DNA of 64,000 nucleotides from Colias croceus (taxonomy: Eukaryota; Arthropoda; Insecta; Lepidoptera; Pieridae). The stretch covers positions 7,626,001 to 7,690,000 of the forward strand of contig NC_059568.1 in assembly GCF_905220415.1 (NCBI RefSeq), written 5' to 3'. Positions 25,501-34,430 of this stretch are shown here, piece by piece (within the stretch, counting starts at the first letter, position 1; every line of letters starts with the position of its first letter). Both the position numbers and the translations under genes were made by a program. Below the pieces are notes generated by a model that worked only from the letters and a program-made list of their open reading frames with translations, made no database searches and was not told the origin of the DNA.

Positions 25501-27532
25501 GTAAATGATAAAGCACATAATTTTATTACAATAAAAATAAATGATAAGTGAAACAGTAAAGTAAAATCAATACTATAATATCAGATACAAGATAAGACCT
25601 TATACAAATAAATGATAAAGATAGCATTATAACTGCTTATAAGATATTTCACTGTGTTATTAGAACAAATCTAATTAAATGTTTTAAATAACAGTAAAAT
25701 AATAATTACCTTCATGTAACACCAGCCACATCTAGTAAACTCAGACATGTATTTGGTTGGGAATCCATTTGTCAAATGTTCAACAATCTTTTGTCCCCAA
25801 TTTCTCCTTTCTGAAGCACTACCGCAACCAAATAATACCTTTCTTGGAGTACTTTTTATTCCCATTGATATTGAGAGTTCAAAACAGTAATTATTATTTG
25901 TAGAGCTGAAAAACATTATTGAATATTAAGCCTGTATATTTTTATTATAAACTCATTTATGTAATCATGTATGCAATGCTAAATAAATAAAATGAAAATA
26001 AAATATAATCATACTAACCTAGATGAGAGAGGTAAAACTATTTGTACAGAGTTAATACTATCCAAAGTATATAATTCTTTTACAATAGAGTTGGTTGGGT
26101 CCGTGTAGCACATTAGTTTCTGATCGGACAAAACACAGTATCGTGACTGTGAATTTTTAAAGAAATCCTCAACCCCTCCTAACACTTCTTTATTTAATGT
26201 TCCACTGAAATAAGACACTGGTAATTTATTGATTGGGGGTCTCTCTACTGTTTCAACCTTAGTAACAGTTTGTTTCGATGATTTATTAAGAACATTGTCC
26301 AGTTTCAACATATGTGAAAACCGTTGCATAACGGAATTGTTTGTTTTGACTTCATCTACAGTTTCAACAACAGAAGTGCTGTCAACTCCAACATACCAGT
26401 TTGAATTATTATCTTTGTCATTGTTTGGGGCAGGTTGCTTAACTGAAGTTTCACCAGTAACCAGGCTATCAAAACGTTCAGGGGGTGTTGGTGGGTTAAA
26501 ATAATCACTTTCCACAAAATCAAATGTTTCATCGTTGGCAATATCATTAGATACAATTGTTCCATAAGTATCTCCTATAAGAAATGATTCAAGCAATAAC
26601 AACTCATTACTAACTCCGTCATACTTCATTGTGGTTGGAGTTGCAGAAAAATTTAAGGGATCAAATTCATATATTGTACTTTTGCTGGGTCGTTCAATTG
26701 GTTCTGGACTTGCAGGTACAGGTTTAGAGGGTGGATGAGGCAGAGTCCAGTTTTCATAAAGTGAGTTTTGTCTCATAAATTCAGCCTGACTAGCACGTTT
26801 TTTTCTTCTACCTGGTACTTCTGGAGCTGACCGTACACTTATAAAACTGTTTGCTCGTGATGGTTTTGGTGTATCATATGTTTCCAAATCAAAGTTGGAA
26901 ATTGACTCATTTTGATCAAACTCTGTACCATCCTGAGAGATGTTACTTACACTATCATCTATAGAATCTGAATTGTTTGAGAGTAATGATTGGTTATCTA
27001 AAGGATTATGCTGGGATGTTGGATTGTCCTTTGTAGATGGCCCTTCATCAGCTTGTAGTCTCTTCTGTTCCAAAAGGGGAGAATGAAATTGAATATTATC
27101 AAACAAACTTACGTCAACCGCCGGCATAGAGACACATCTTTGCGGATCTTCGTCTTGAGCATTGTCAAATTTTTTCGAACGTCTAATTTTTAAGCCAGCT
27201 GTCTTGGTGCCTTCAATAACTGATTTGGTAACTGATGCTCTAACAGCTTTCGATGTATTTATCGTTTTCTCTAAAGTATCCTTGGCGAACTTCGATCCAT
27301 CCATTATAGATTTTTCGATCTTTTCATTCGCTGTTTTAGCAGAACTGGTGACTTTATGTGCAACATCTTCGGTAATCTGTTTTGAAACGGAACCAATAGA
27401 CTTTAATAGTTCAGAAGCTGTAACTCTTTCATTATTTGGCACCTTTGTTCGCGGCAACGGTATCGGTCGCTTCAATGGGTCAGTTTGGGGATATGCTGTA
27501 GAACGTGGTTTTGGGACTGGTGGTGAATCCAT
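13456..27532 (-). CDS. RhoGAP15B: ARAP-type Rho GTPase-activating protein (RhoGAP15B-like), complete, 11 coding exons
   Basis: Exons on the minus strand: 27532-26019, 25905-25710, 24295-24178, 22709-22588, 22432-22309, 18264-18052, 16773-16583, 16253-16017, 15148-14789, 14494-14370, 13588-13456. All junctions are GT-AG, all phases agree, and the sum is 3333 nt, or 1110 residues plus a TAA stop. Domains in order: proline-rich and serine-rich N-terminus (1-435), PH1 (about 438-545), PH2 (about 560-660), RhoGAP (about 675-825, arginine finger in GIYRRAG at about R700), Ras-association (about 906-960), and a C-terminal PH-like region (about 970-1090). No ArfGAP zinc finger or ankyrin repeats were seen. 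That fits my recollection of the fly protein RhoGAP15B rather than vertebrate ARAP1-3. The known family role is to stimulate GTP hydrolysis by Rho GTPases at phosphoinositide-rich membranes, with Rap-type GTPase input through the RA domain. The start ATG (MDSPPVPKPR) lies five bases after a splice acceptor, so a non-coding 5' exon is expected upstream. Confidence 0.9.
13763..13830 (+). repeat. AGCCCC/GGCTCAATGGGTTA MITE fragment, copy 1
   Basis: Blocks CGGAATCACAGACACAATAG, GATCGGGCCGCTCGGGGCTC, AATGGGTTA. Inverted, fuller copy at 49612-49694. It lies just beyond (5' of) the last coding exon of the RhoGAP15B-like gene, in its last intron. Confidence 0.6.
14064..14312 (+). repeat. Metulj-like SINE in RhoGAP15B-like intron 10
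   Basis: Starts CTAGCTTTCCACCCGCGGC, with an internal CTCTATACCAAATTTCATGC and (CAGA)n, and ends TATAATATTAGTATGGAT. Confidence 0.8.
14370..14494 (-). CDS. RhoGAP15B: RhoGAP15B-like exon 10: C-terminal PH-like region
   Basis: A 125-nt exon reading WNIKDILWYNGHELKRNPQ then RWAITFIPKNN. This is a PH strand pair split between exons 9 and 11. A Metulj-like SINE lies in the downstream intron, about 60 bp beyond the donor. Confidence 0.87.
14789..15148 (-). CDS. RhoGAP15B: RhoGAP15B-like exon 9: Ras-association domain
   Basis: A 360-nt exon of exactly 120 codons. The RA fold shows as KTSADICIELAEKAKM, LMMIEEVICNESMRRIV and DVVLRWGYW. The exon then starts the final PH domain (ELRV, FKTHMFECGKSKLCYFKD). 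Acceptor TCCTTACAG, donor CAA|GTGAGT. Confidence 0.9.
15380..16010 (+). mobile_element. Retroelement fragment filling most of RhoGAP15B-like intron 8
   Basis: GC-rich sequence unlike the surrounding intron. Its right part (15788-15960: GTGGCACTCGGGGACTGC, TTCAAGCCACATCTCCGCCC, TTTCTCGATTCGGT) recurs at 55757-55936. It ends in three tail repeats of ATGCAATAGCTTAAAAAA (15943-16010), typical of a non-LTR element or SINE. Open frames in it are not convincing coding regions. The last tail repeat touches the splice donor of exon 8. Confidence 0.6.
16017..16253 (-). CDS. RhoGAP15B: RhoGAP15B-like exon 8: RhoGAP end and linker, very GC-rich
   Basis: A 237-nt exon with the last RhoGAP helix (VVRDLIARYTAVW) and an Ala/Arg-rich linker leading to AWLYVRDRSDCHHVA, the first strand of the RA region. 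Third positions are almost all G or C, so several other frames are also open here; those are shadows. A retroelement tail abuts the donor (GTAAGC) on the intron side. Confidence 0.88.
16583..16773 (-). CDS. RhoGAP15B: RhoGAP15B-like exon 7: RhoGAP C-terminal half
   Basis: A 191-nt exon with the RhoGAP helices ARKLFAHLHFLHTMAH and the signature NKMNAENLASVWAPTVM, whose N-L-A-x-x-[FW]-x-P core binds the GTPase. Acceptor TTATTAG, donor TTG|GTGAGG. Confidence 0.93.
17746..18007 (+). repeat. Perfect 131-bp tandem duplication in RhoGAP15B-like intron 6
   Basis: 17746-17876 and 17877-18007 are identical by eye over 131 bases. The unit begins ACAATTACAGTTTCATA and ends TTGATTTTACTT. It lies 38 bp from the exon 6 donor. 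No mobile-element ends are seen. Confidence 0.9.
18052..18264 (-). CDS. RhoGAP15B: RhoGAP15B-like exon 6: catalytic arginine-finger exon
   Basis: A 213-nt exon holding the RhoGAP catalytic loop (SLSEGIYRRAG, arginine finger at about R700) and the helix DVAGVLKRFFRDLPEALVP, where K-x-F-x-R-x-LPEPL is the family signature. GC is clearly higher than in the flanking introns. A perfect 131-bp tandem duplication lies in the intron 38 bp beyond the donor. Confidence 0.93.
18622..18654 (+). repeat. Left TIR of the DUF7869-type transposon
   Basis: Starts GAGGGGTACAGAATC and continues into CAAAGGCAGCTATATCC. It is the inverse of 22017-22049 with one C/T mismatch. Preceded by AAAT. Confidence 0.85.
18822..18912 (+). 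repeat. Left subterminal repeat block
   Basis: Three tandem degenerate copies of a motif of about 25 bp (TTAGCTGTATTTGATACC, TTAGCTGTCTTTGAATC, ATAGCTGTTTTTGATACC), spaced about 30 bp. The motif also lies within the TIR (GGCAGCTATATCC inverted). Such arrays are often transposase-binding sites. Confidence 0.65.
19036..19270 (-). repeat. Metulj-like SINE with internal minisatellite
   Basis: On the plus strand it begins with the inverted tail CCTACTAATATTATAAAGGC and ends GGGTCAGCTAGT. Inside, a 10-11-bp unit (GTAGGGCAGGT and variants) is repeated about six times. Nested in the DUF7869-type transposon, so it is younger than that insertion. Confidence 0.7.
19323..21683 (-). pseudogene. Putative transposase, DUF7869-like, two exons with one frameshift
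   Basis: Exon 1 is 21683-21589 (ATG, then GRKRKRQPEKWKANKAKIDR, a basic leader). Donor AG|GTAAGC, acceptor TTTCACAG, and exon 2 is 21061-19323. Exon 2 starts in frame (YSSPSLPENITCNHN, FHRSFYSKPNKQHQ), then the frame changes by one base near an A9 run (20888-20896). The long downstream frame of 469 codons from its first Met continues to the stop at 19323. In that numbering, KRGGDRK is at 14-20, C103-x2-C106 may bind zinc, D156 is in FSFDCQKN, D239 in VADGCAGQNKN, and H276, D282 and E289 lie in TGHSFMPPDRVFGNIE. This looks like a DDE/RNase-H-like triad. It resembles the many uncharacterised insect proteins grouped as DUF7869; the family label is from memory. Total length is one base over a multiple of three, so a single-base indel (real or assembly error) is the only break. 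Confidence 0.65.
21840..21960 (-). repeat. Right subterminal repeat block
   Basis: Degenerate copies of the same motif (CTAGCTGTGTTCGTTTCC, TTAGCTGACTTTGATTC, TTAGCTGTTTTAGGTACC) next to the exon 1 start of the transposon gene. They could act both as binding sites and as part of its promoter. Confidence 0.55.
22017..22049 (-). repeat. Right TIR of the DUF7869-type transposon
   Basis: Read on the minus strand it starts GAGGGGTATAGAATC. Followed on the plus strand by AAAT, which mirrors the left flank. Confidence 0.85.
22309..22432 (-). CDS. RhoGAP15B: RhoGAP15B-like exon 5: PH2/RhoGAP junction
   Basis: A 124-nt exon. It begins with the final PH tryptophan (GWKYML) and ends with the RhoGAP helix VPAIVDKCISFIYAHG. 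The intron that follows (22308-18265) carries the 3.4-kb DNA transposon described separately. Confidence 0.9.
22588..22709 (-). CDS. RhoGAP15B: RhoGAP15B-like exon 4: PH2 end
   Basis: A 122-nt exon, residues about 610-650, with the PH2 core strands NLLLDCPHATLYLHF and the helix start EKELK. Acceptor TTTTTCAG, donor AAG|GTAATA. Phases match both neighbours. Confidence 0.87.
22710..25709. other. RhoGAP15B-like introns 2 and 3
   Basis: Apart from exon 3 (24178-24295) this is AT-rich intron without recognised repeats. Confidence 0.5.
24178..24295 (-). CDS. RhoGAP15B: RhoGAP15B-like exon 3: PH2 start
   Basis: A 118-nt exon too short to stand out as an ORF. In phase 0 it reads EGVTGEWRSAWLMLV, then IVDLRKTRCVG, which is the G-W-AW-L and VDLRK signature of the second ARAP PH domain. 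The acceptor is CCAATAG|GAA; a nearer CAG (TGTGACAG) breaks the phase and was rejected. Donor G|GTATGT. Confidence 0.85.
25710..25905 (-). CDS. RhoGAP15B: RhoGAP15B-like exon 2: second half of PH1
   Basis: Residues about 505-570. It carries the C-terminal PH1 strand and helix, with FELS, VLFGCGSASERRNWGQKI and the ARAP-typical linker FTRCGWCYMK. Acceptor TTTTTCAG, donor AAG|GTAATT, incoming phase 2 and outgoing phase 0. Confidence 0.9.
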
Positions 27533-27537
27533 AACTC
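26019..27537 (-). CDS. RhoGAP15B: RhoGAP15B-like exon 1 (coding): N-terminal region and start of PH1
   Basis: Long exon encoding residues 1-505. It opens with MDSPPVPKPR and further PLPR-type SH3-binding prolines, continues through a long low-complexity Ser/Asn-rich region, and ends in the first PH domain (YFSGTLNKEV, then SRYCVLSDQKLMCY). The acceptor TTCGTCTAG puts the exon start at 27537, five bases before the ATG at 27532. The open frame runs further upstream, but through that acceptor, so I chose the internal ATG. Donor AG|GTTAGT. Confidence 0.88.
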
Positions 27538-27893
27538 CTAGACGAAATAATTGTATTATTTTACATGAAACCAACACATTGTTATGGCCCAAACACAAAA
27601 TAAAAATAAACAAAACACTACCAACAGGGCAGTACGTGAGTCACACCATACATTTACAATTATTATTTGTTCTACTTAATCTAACATTAAAATATGATAG
27701 TGTTAAGTAATCATAATCAATTATTAAATAAATAAACAAAAGAAAATCATAGGGAAACTAAAAAAAACTAAAAAAAAACGAAGATCGAAGAACACAGTAA
27801 AACACAAACTAATCAAACCATAGAGCAAAGCAAATTGCAAAGCCAAAACCAACACACTACTAAAGTAGCCTACTCACGATTCAATTTCAGTAA

Positions 27894-28505
27894 AGGCCCT
27901 ACTCACGGTTCAACACAACCCACAATCTGCTGACACAATTTGTTGAAGTCGCGATTGAGCGTTCTCTACTCACGATTCATCCAACCCTCAATCTGCTGAT
28001 ACAATTTCATTCCGCGATTGCTTGCCACAACGTGTGCACGTCACGTTGATGCCTGGCCTGATGCTAAACCTCAACGCAATAATACGCATTATTAATGGAT
28101 ATACTAATTTATGAAATATAAGATAATTATCTTTGTAAAGCTTGTATTTTTTCCAATTTTATTGATAGATTTCAAGGGCTATAAAGTATAAACGGCTATA
28201 AAATATAAACATCTTCCTCAAATATGTAAAAATGTCTTTCCCGCGTTTATCTCAAAACCGCCATTTTGCGATTAACGCGGCAGCGCGATTGAGCCGAGAT
28301 TGGAGCAATCACAATACTCACGTTTCAACACGCACACAATCTGCTGAGACAATTTGTCGGGTTGCTTCCGCGCCGATCCAATTCGCAACATGTTGGGTTA
28401 CGCCCCCAACGTGCCCTCAACTATACTATTCACGACACAATCTGTCAGCTCACTGCAGATTGTGTCAACAGATTGTTACTGAAATTGAATCGTGAGTAGG
28501 CTACT
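27894..28505 (+). mobile_element. Full-length copy 1 of the 612-bp element
   Basis: Flanked by TAA at 27891-27893 and TAA at 28506-28508. Contains five degenerate copies of a module TACTCACGRTTCAA followed by AATCTGCTGACACAATTTG (at about 27899, 27966, 28315, 28423 and, inverted, at the right end), with AT-rich sequence in the middle. Confidence 0.85.
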
Positions 28506-28671
28506 TAACAATCTGTTGACACAATCTGCAGTGAGCTGACAGATTGTGTCGTGAATAGTATAGTTGAGGGCACGTTGGGGGCGTAACCCAACATGTTGCG
28601 AATTGGATCGGCGCGGAAGCAACCCGACAAATTGTCTCAGCAGATTGTGAGTATAGATAGTATATCCATTA

Positions 28672-29282
28672 AGTAGCCTACTCACGATTCAATTTCAGTA
28701 ACAATCTGCTGACACAATCTGCAGTGAGCTGACAGATTGTGTCGTGAATAGTATAGTTGAGGGCACGTTGGGGGCGTAACCCAACATGTTGTGTATTGGA
28801 TCGGCGCGGAAGCAACCCGACAAATTGTCTCAGCAGATTGTATGCGTGTTGAAACGTGAGTATTGTGATTGCTCCAATCTCGGCTCAATCGCGCTGCGCA
28901 GTAATCGCAAAATGGCGGTTTTGAGATAAACGCGGGAAAGACATTTTTACATATTTGAGGAAGATGTTTATATTTTATAGCCGTTTATACTTTATAGCCC
29001 TTGAAATCTATCAATAAAATTGGAAAAAATACAAGCTTTACAAAGATAATTATCTTATATTTCATAAATTAGTATATCCATTAATAATGCGTATTATTGC
29101 GTTGAGGTTTAGCATCAGGCCAGGCATCAACGTGACGTGCACACGTTGTGGCAAGCAATCGCGGAATGAAATTGTATCATCAGATTGAGGGTTGGATGAA
29201 TCGTGAGTAGAGAACGCTCAATCGCGACTGCAACAAATTGTATCAGCAGATTGTTGGTTGTGTTGAACCGTGAGTAGGGCCT
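28672..29282 (-). mobile_element. Full-length copy 3 of the 612-bp element, inverted
   Basis: Inverted relative to copy 1 and almost identical to it, so together they could form a long intrastrand hairpin. TAA follows at 29283-29285, immediately before copy 4. Confidence 0.85.
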
Positions 29283-29804
29283 TAAAGGCCCTACTCACGG
29301 TTAATGGTTATTAATGGTTAAACTAATTTATGAAATATAAGATAATTATCTTTGTAAAGCTTGTATTTTTTCCAATTTTATTGATAGATTTCAAGGGCTA
29401 TAAAGTATAAACGGCTATAAAATATAAACATCTTCCTCAAATATGTAAAAATGTCTTTCCCGCGTTTATCTCAAAACCGCCATTTTGCGATTAACGCGGC
29501 AGCGCGATTGAGCCGAGATTGGAGCAATCACAATACTCACGTTTCAACACGCACACAATCTGCTGAGACAATTTGTCGGGTTGCTTCCGCGCCGATCCAA
29601 TTCGCAACATGTTGGGTTACGCCCCCAACGTGCCCTCAACTATACTATTCACGACACAATCTGTCAGCTCACTGCAGATTGTGTCAACAGATTGTTACTG
29701 AAATTGAATCGTGAGTAGGCTACTGCAATATGGCGCCGGCCACACTTTTTTTGTAGGTAGGTATGTCACTTCCATGTGATTCCTTTTATTAAAGGCCCTA
29801 CTTA

Positions 29805-30416
29805 AGTAGCCTACTCACGATTCAATTTCAGTAACAATCTGTTGACACAATCTGCAGTGAGCTGACAGATTGTGTCGTGAATAGTATAGTTGAGGGCACG
29901 TTGGGGGCGTAACCCAACATGTTGCGAATTGGATCGGCGCGGAAGCAACCCGACAAATTGTCTCAGCAGATTGTGTGCGTGTTGAAACGTGAGTATTGTG
30001 ATTGCTCCAATCTCGGCTCAATCGCGCTGCGCAGTAATCGCAAAATGGCGGTTTTGAGATAAACGCGGGAAAGACATTTTTACATATTTGAGGAAGATGT
30101 TTATATTTTATAGCCGTTTATACTTTATAGCCCTTGAAATCTATCAATAAAATTGGAAAAAATACAAGCTTACAAAGATAATTATCTTATATATTTTCAT
30201 AAATTAGTATATCCATTAATAATGCGTATTATTGCGTTGAGGTTTAGCATCAGGCCAGGCATCAACGTGACGTGCACACGTTGTGGCAAGCAATCGCGGA
30301 ATGAAATTGTATCAGCAGATTGAGGGTTGGATGAATCGTGAGTAGAGAACGCTCAATCGCGACTGCAACAAATTGTTTCAGCAGATTGTTGGTTGTGTTG
30401 AACCGTGAGTAGGGCC
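29805..30416 (-). mobile_element. Full-length copy 5 of the 612-bp element, inverted
   Basis: Same orientation as copy 3 and nearly identical. Preceded by a stub of another left end (AGGCCCTACT at about 29793-29802), which implies insertion into an earlier copy. Confidence 0.85.
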
Positions 30417-30559
30417 TTTTAGTCATTGAACGAAAGCGAAAATAGATATTTGGGCGATGACAGATAAATAATTATCAATTAATTATTATTGTTCGGTGAT
30501 TGTTCGATACTGTAGTATTGCCACTGTTATTACGAAGTTTTCCCAAGGCTACTATGTTG

Positions 30560-31170
30560 GCCAATTTAAGTCGCAAATGAATACTTTAAATATTCACATT
30601 CACAAAATGACGCAAAATTTCTTTGTAAATCCATCACTCGAAATGGATAATGAAAATGACTATTAAAAAGTCGAACAATTATTGAATTCTAGTGAGGAGG
30701 ATTTTCAGGAAAATGCCACAATAGATAACCCGAGGTGATAAATTTAAACTAAGTATTGCAATAGCATACTTAAATTACCGCACATTGAAATACCGGAATT
30801 GATTTCACGCTTTCTTATAGATACTGGTAGCAATAGGTCGTTTATTATCCTGGAAAAGGCTAAACAATACTAAAACTAGAATAAAAATTCTCAGCACAAG
30901 TTTTATGAACCTTTTACGGTCATAAGTACGCACGCGCAAAGTGTACATTACGAAGTAATAAAAATAAATTTACCTGAATCATTTAAAAGTGCATGTTCAC
31001 ATAAATTTTACATTATATGTACATTGTTATAGTTTTCCCACCAAAAAACATAAATGTAAAAATTGGAGCCGAGTTCAATCGTTGACTTAATTTGCCAAAA
31101 AAAGAAATGAGATCTAAATGTGTGCCAAGTCCTGTGCAGACAGTCCAGAAATTTATTTACAAAGATATGT
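30560..31170 (+). pseudogene. Decayed Gypsy-type LTR retrotransposon: gag end and aspartic protease
   Basis: Conceptual translation of 30600-30740 resembles a gag C-terminus (acidic, FVNPSLE-like). 30770-31070 carries the aspartic-protease active-site signature LIDTGS (at about 30815) with the usual downstream spacing, interrupted by stops and frameshifts. No intact reverse transcriptase or integrase was seen nearby. This is a relic with no coding capacity. Confidence 0.6.
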
Positions 31171-31319
31171 ATTAATCTTAGGTTGACTGAAAACTCAATT
31201 TTTTCTTAGAGAACAATGTTTATTCCAAAGTTTTTTTTAACTTTATTGGATATTGTTTAGTTATACCTTTAGTTTAATGTTAGTTTAACGTAACCAATGT
31301 TAGAAAAAAGATTACAATG

Positions 31320-32900
31320 CATACATAATGAAGTTATTTATAAATTAAAAAAACACTTTTTTGCACCAGTGTTGGACAGTTAAAATCTAATGATGGACAC
31401 CCAGTTTTGGACAACATCCAGTTATGAACACCCATTTATGGACTGTACCTAATGTTGTTTCTCCAGTTATTTACACTTGGAGAAGACTTATAGTTATCAA
31501 TAGAATCTTGAAAATGATGATTGGAATACAATAAATCTGGGATGTATTTATAAAAAATTATATTTATTAATTATTTTGCATACTTAGAATATTTTAATTT
31601 CCATTTTCTAGCAAAAATTGAATAAATGCATCGTTAAATACGAGTTGTGACCGTTAAGAAAAAACAATAGTGGTTATTTTCGTCATGGCTGAGAAATATA
31701 AGTAAAAAAAGTACTGCCACACATAATGCCACCATTTTGGGACCTCTCCTTCTTCGTCGTATTACTCTAGACAGAGCAAACGTGGTCAACATGAGGTTTG
31801 GGGGGTAGATGTTACCCGCTTCACGATGTTCCGCCATATCTCTCTGTTTCCTGGCATTCTGCTACATTCGTGAAGTGAATTGCCTATCTGAATCTGCCAG
31901 CAGCCTTAATCTGATCGGTCCATCGATATGGATAAATGGATTCTGAATCTCCCAGCAGCCTTAATCTGATCGGTCCATCGATATGGATAAATTGATTCCA
32001 AATTGTAGCACAAGGCAAAAAGCTTCTTATAAACTGTTGTCAAGATGGTGTGGATGAAATTTAAGCGTGTGTGCTGTATGGTGGTGGAATTTAGCAGCAG
32101 ACAGCGATCCAAACAGTTCATCAGAGAACTCTCTATGATAGATGCGTTTTATCACGCATAAATATGCGACTTCTCTACGCAGAGATAGAGAATGAAGCCG
32201 AGAACGAGTCGCACAGCACATAATGACCCATTGTTCTAAAATATATTTGTGGAGAAGGGAAGGTGGAATTCCTCCATCGAAAAAGAGAGGATTCTCGACC
32301 AGTCTACTGGACTGGCCGGCCGTTAAGACCCCTATGAATGATGTTAGAAAGTTGCATATATGCTCTGTAGCGAAAACATTTCGCTTGCGGGATTCAGAGC
32401 GAGGTGTCGCTACATATTCTTCATGTTTAGATCTAGATATTATGTTCTTGCCCCCATTGAGCAGACCTGAGGACTTTTAACTGATAGTTTATTGTGCAAA
32501 ATTATTCTTGGCGCTTCACATCCTTCTGCGGCTTTTGTTACTTTATCCCCATTATTAAGGGAATTGATTGCAATATTGCATTACTAATTAGCCGGGGAGT
32601 GTAATTTTAACAAAAAATATCAATGTCCAGTCATGGACAATTGTTGTACAATATTGGAACCCTATGTTTGAAATGGTCGTCATAGGTATATTATTAATCA
32701 GAGAGAAAAGAAAATACAGAAAAGCGCATGTAATTAATATCTTTAAAAAATGTTTATTTTCGACATATGTCCATAAATGGATGGTATGTTGGTATGGTAT
32801 GTTTAAAGAATTTTATTTAAACAACATAACCTATCTTGATACTAAATCATGTAATATTTCGTACACTTAACTACTATAAATAAAAGTAATTTCAAATTTT
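31320..32900. repeat. Duplicated block, left copy (A)
   Basis: Shares long diverged similarity with 33190-36620: GTTGGACAGTTA, TGATGGACACCCAGTTTTGG, GCATCGTTAAATACGAGTTG, TTGGGGGGTAGATGTTACCC, GAGTCGCACAGCACATAATG and many more, in the same order. It holds a local tandem duplication of about 55 bp (about 31890-31990) and a segment of about 160 bp (about 32250-32410) absent from copy B. No clear coding frame. It may derive from the non-coding part of an LTR element. Confidence 0.75.
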
Positions 32901-33253
32901 GCTAAGATTTATACAAAAATTCTTATAAACAAAATTGTGTCCTCACTTCCTTAAGGATTTCCTTAGTAAAAACGGATTTCTTAGAAACGAGTCGCAGCAA
33001 CTAAACATAAAGTTATGCCATCTTCAAACATTTTGGCCGAATAAGATGAAGTTTCGTATTTTAATAGCTTATGAACCAAACTTTTATTCTAAGTATTGCC
33101 AATTTACATAACGTTAATTTTGGTCTTATTATTTAAATTTAATATTTATTTGGTCCATTACTGGATGCTTGTCCACCACTGGTGCCGTTACCTTAATGAA
33201 GTAATAATTTATAAATTAAAAAAAAAACTTTTTTCACCAGTGTTGGACAGTTA

Positions 33254-33559
33254 GGCTGCAGTTAGACGACACGCGCGGTGGCCGCATACTAACTGTTCAG
33301 TTATAGCAAATTTATGTTTTATTAACTACGACGTAAAGTTGAAATTAATTTTGAGTAACTAACTGCGCGGTGGCCGGGGTGGCGCGGCGGCCGCTACTCG
33401 ATCGCGTGGCGGCCGCGCAGCCACCGTGCAGTTAGTTCTCAAAATTAATTTCAACTTTACGTTCAACTGGAAATGGTCCGGGTTCGCAGTGGCGTGAATG
33501 ACCGCGCGGCGGCCGCGCGGCCGACTCGCTCTAACATTCCTTGTCATATAAACGCGCCC
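33254..33559. mobile_element. GC-rich MITE with TTA duplication and hairpin core
   Basis: 306 bp bounded by TTA (33251-33253) and TTA (33560-33562). Ends GGCTGCAGTTAGACG and, inverted, GGGCGCGTTTATATG. The interior folds on itself: the arm at about 33330-33385 (GTAAAGTTGAAATTAATTTT) pairs with about 33417-33465. Rich in GCGGCCGC-like words. TTA duplication and GGG-type ends suggest PIF/Harbinger. Confidence 0.7.
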
Positions 33560-34430
33560 TTAAAATCTAATGATGGACACCCAGTTTTGGACAACATCCA
33601 GTTTTGAAAACCTATTTATGGACTGTACCTAATGTTGTTTCTCCAGTCATTTACATTTGGAGAAGACTTATAGTTATCAATATAATCTTGAAAGTGATGA
33701 TTGGAAAACAATAAATCTGGGATGTAGGTATTTATAAAAAATAGTATTTATTAACACGTTCACTGCGGTACCTAAAATGCCAAACTTACCGTTGTTGCGG
33801 CATGTCTTCCATACTTCACATCGGCAAGTTCACCACTGTGCGTCATGAGCCATTTTTATCACATCGCACCTACTGACTTTGAAGGTTAATAATTTCATGA
33901 AATTTCAAGATATTTCAAATTTTTTTTTTTCGGATAATAGTATATATTATAGTCTTGTATATACCGCATAAATAGCTTTTAGTTTGACCCAATAGTTTAA
34001 AAGATATGAGGGAAAATGTAAACCCCTGATTTTGTGAAAAATTATTTGCCATCCCGCACTGCGTTGATACGGCATGCGTTTACAGTAATAGCGATGGGAA
34101 ACACTGTAAAATAAAACATCGATATCGATATAAATCAATTTTGTATATTTCAGTCTGTTTGTTAACAGATAACGAGATCGTCGATACAAAAAAAAACACA
34201 TATAAAACAAGGTACTTGATAGAGTACTATCAGGAAATTGATCAGTAACTTTTGTTTTAATTTGTTAAGTAACTTTTGTTTTAATGTTTTATATTATTTT
34301 CACAACTGTCATCACATTTTTGCATTTATGCTACGAAATAAAAGAAAGTAAAAAAACTAAAGCCTCTAAGGTATCATTGTCATTTAAAAATTTGATAACG
34401 ACGCGTGCGGTCCTGGTATCGCGACTGTAA

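Larger units (their letters stand above)
27863..30416. mobile_element. Inverted cluster of five copies of a roughly 612-bp TIR element upstream of the RhoGAP15B-like gene
   Basis: Copies: 27894-28505 (+, full), 28508-28649 (-, fragment), 28672-29282 (-, full), 29286-29724 (+, internal deletion of about 170 bp), 29805-30416 (-, full). A solo right end sits at 27863-27890. Ends are AGGCCCTACTCACGG and AGTAGCCTACTCACGATTCAA. TAA or TTA trinucleotides at most boundaries suggest a 3-bp duplication as in PIF/Harbinger. The full copies are nearly identical. The 87-codon frames they contain recur simply because the DNA repeats, and are not believed to be genes. Confidence 0.85.

Noticed and set aside
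27533..27613. Upstream Met at 27613 as the RhoGAP15B-like start
   Set aside because: The extra 27 residues lie beyond a good splice acceptor and have no family resemblance; MDSPPVPKPR is the better start.
28232..30021. Repeated 68-87-codon frames (MSFPRLSQNRHF-type) at 28232, 28682, 29451 and 29815
   Set aside because: They recur because the 612-bp element recurs. They run through its TIR modules, no known domain is visible, and two are on the opposite element orientation.
31840..32480. Frames of 64-85 codons in duplicated blocks A and B
   Set aside because: Not preserved between the two copies and without domains.
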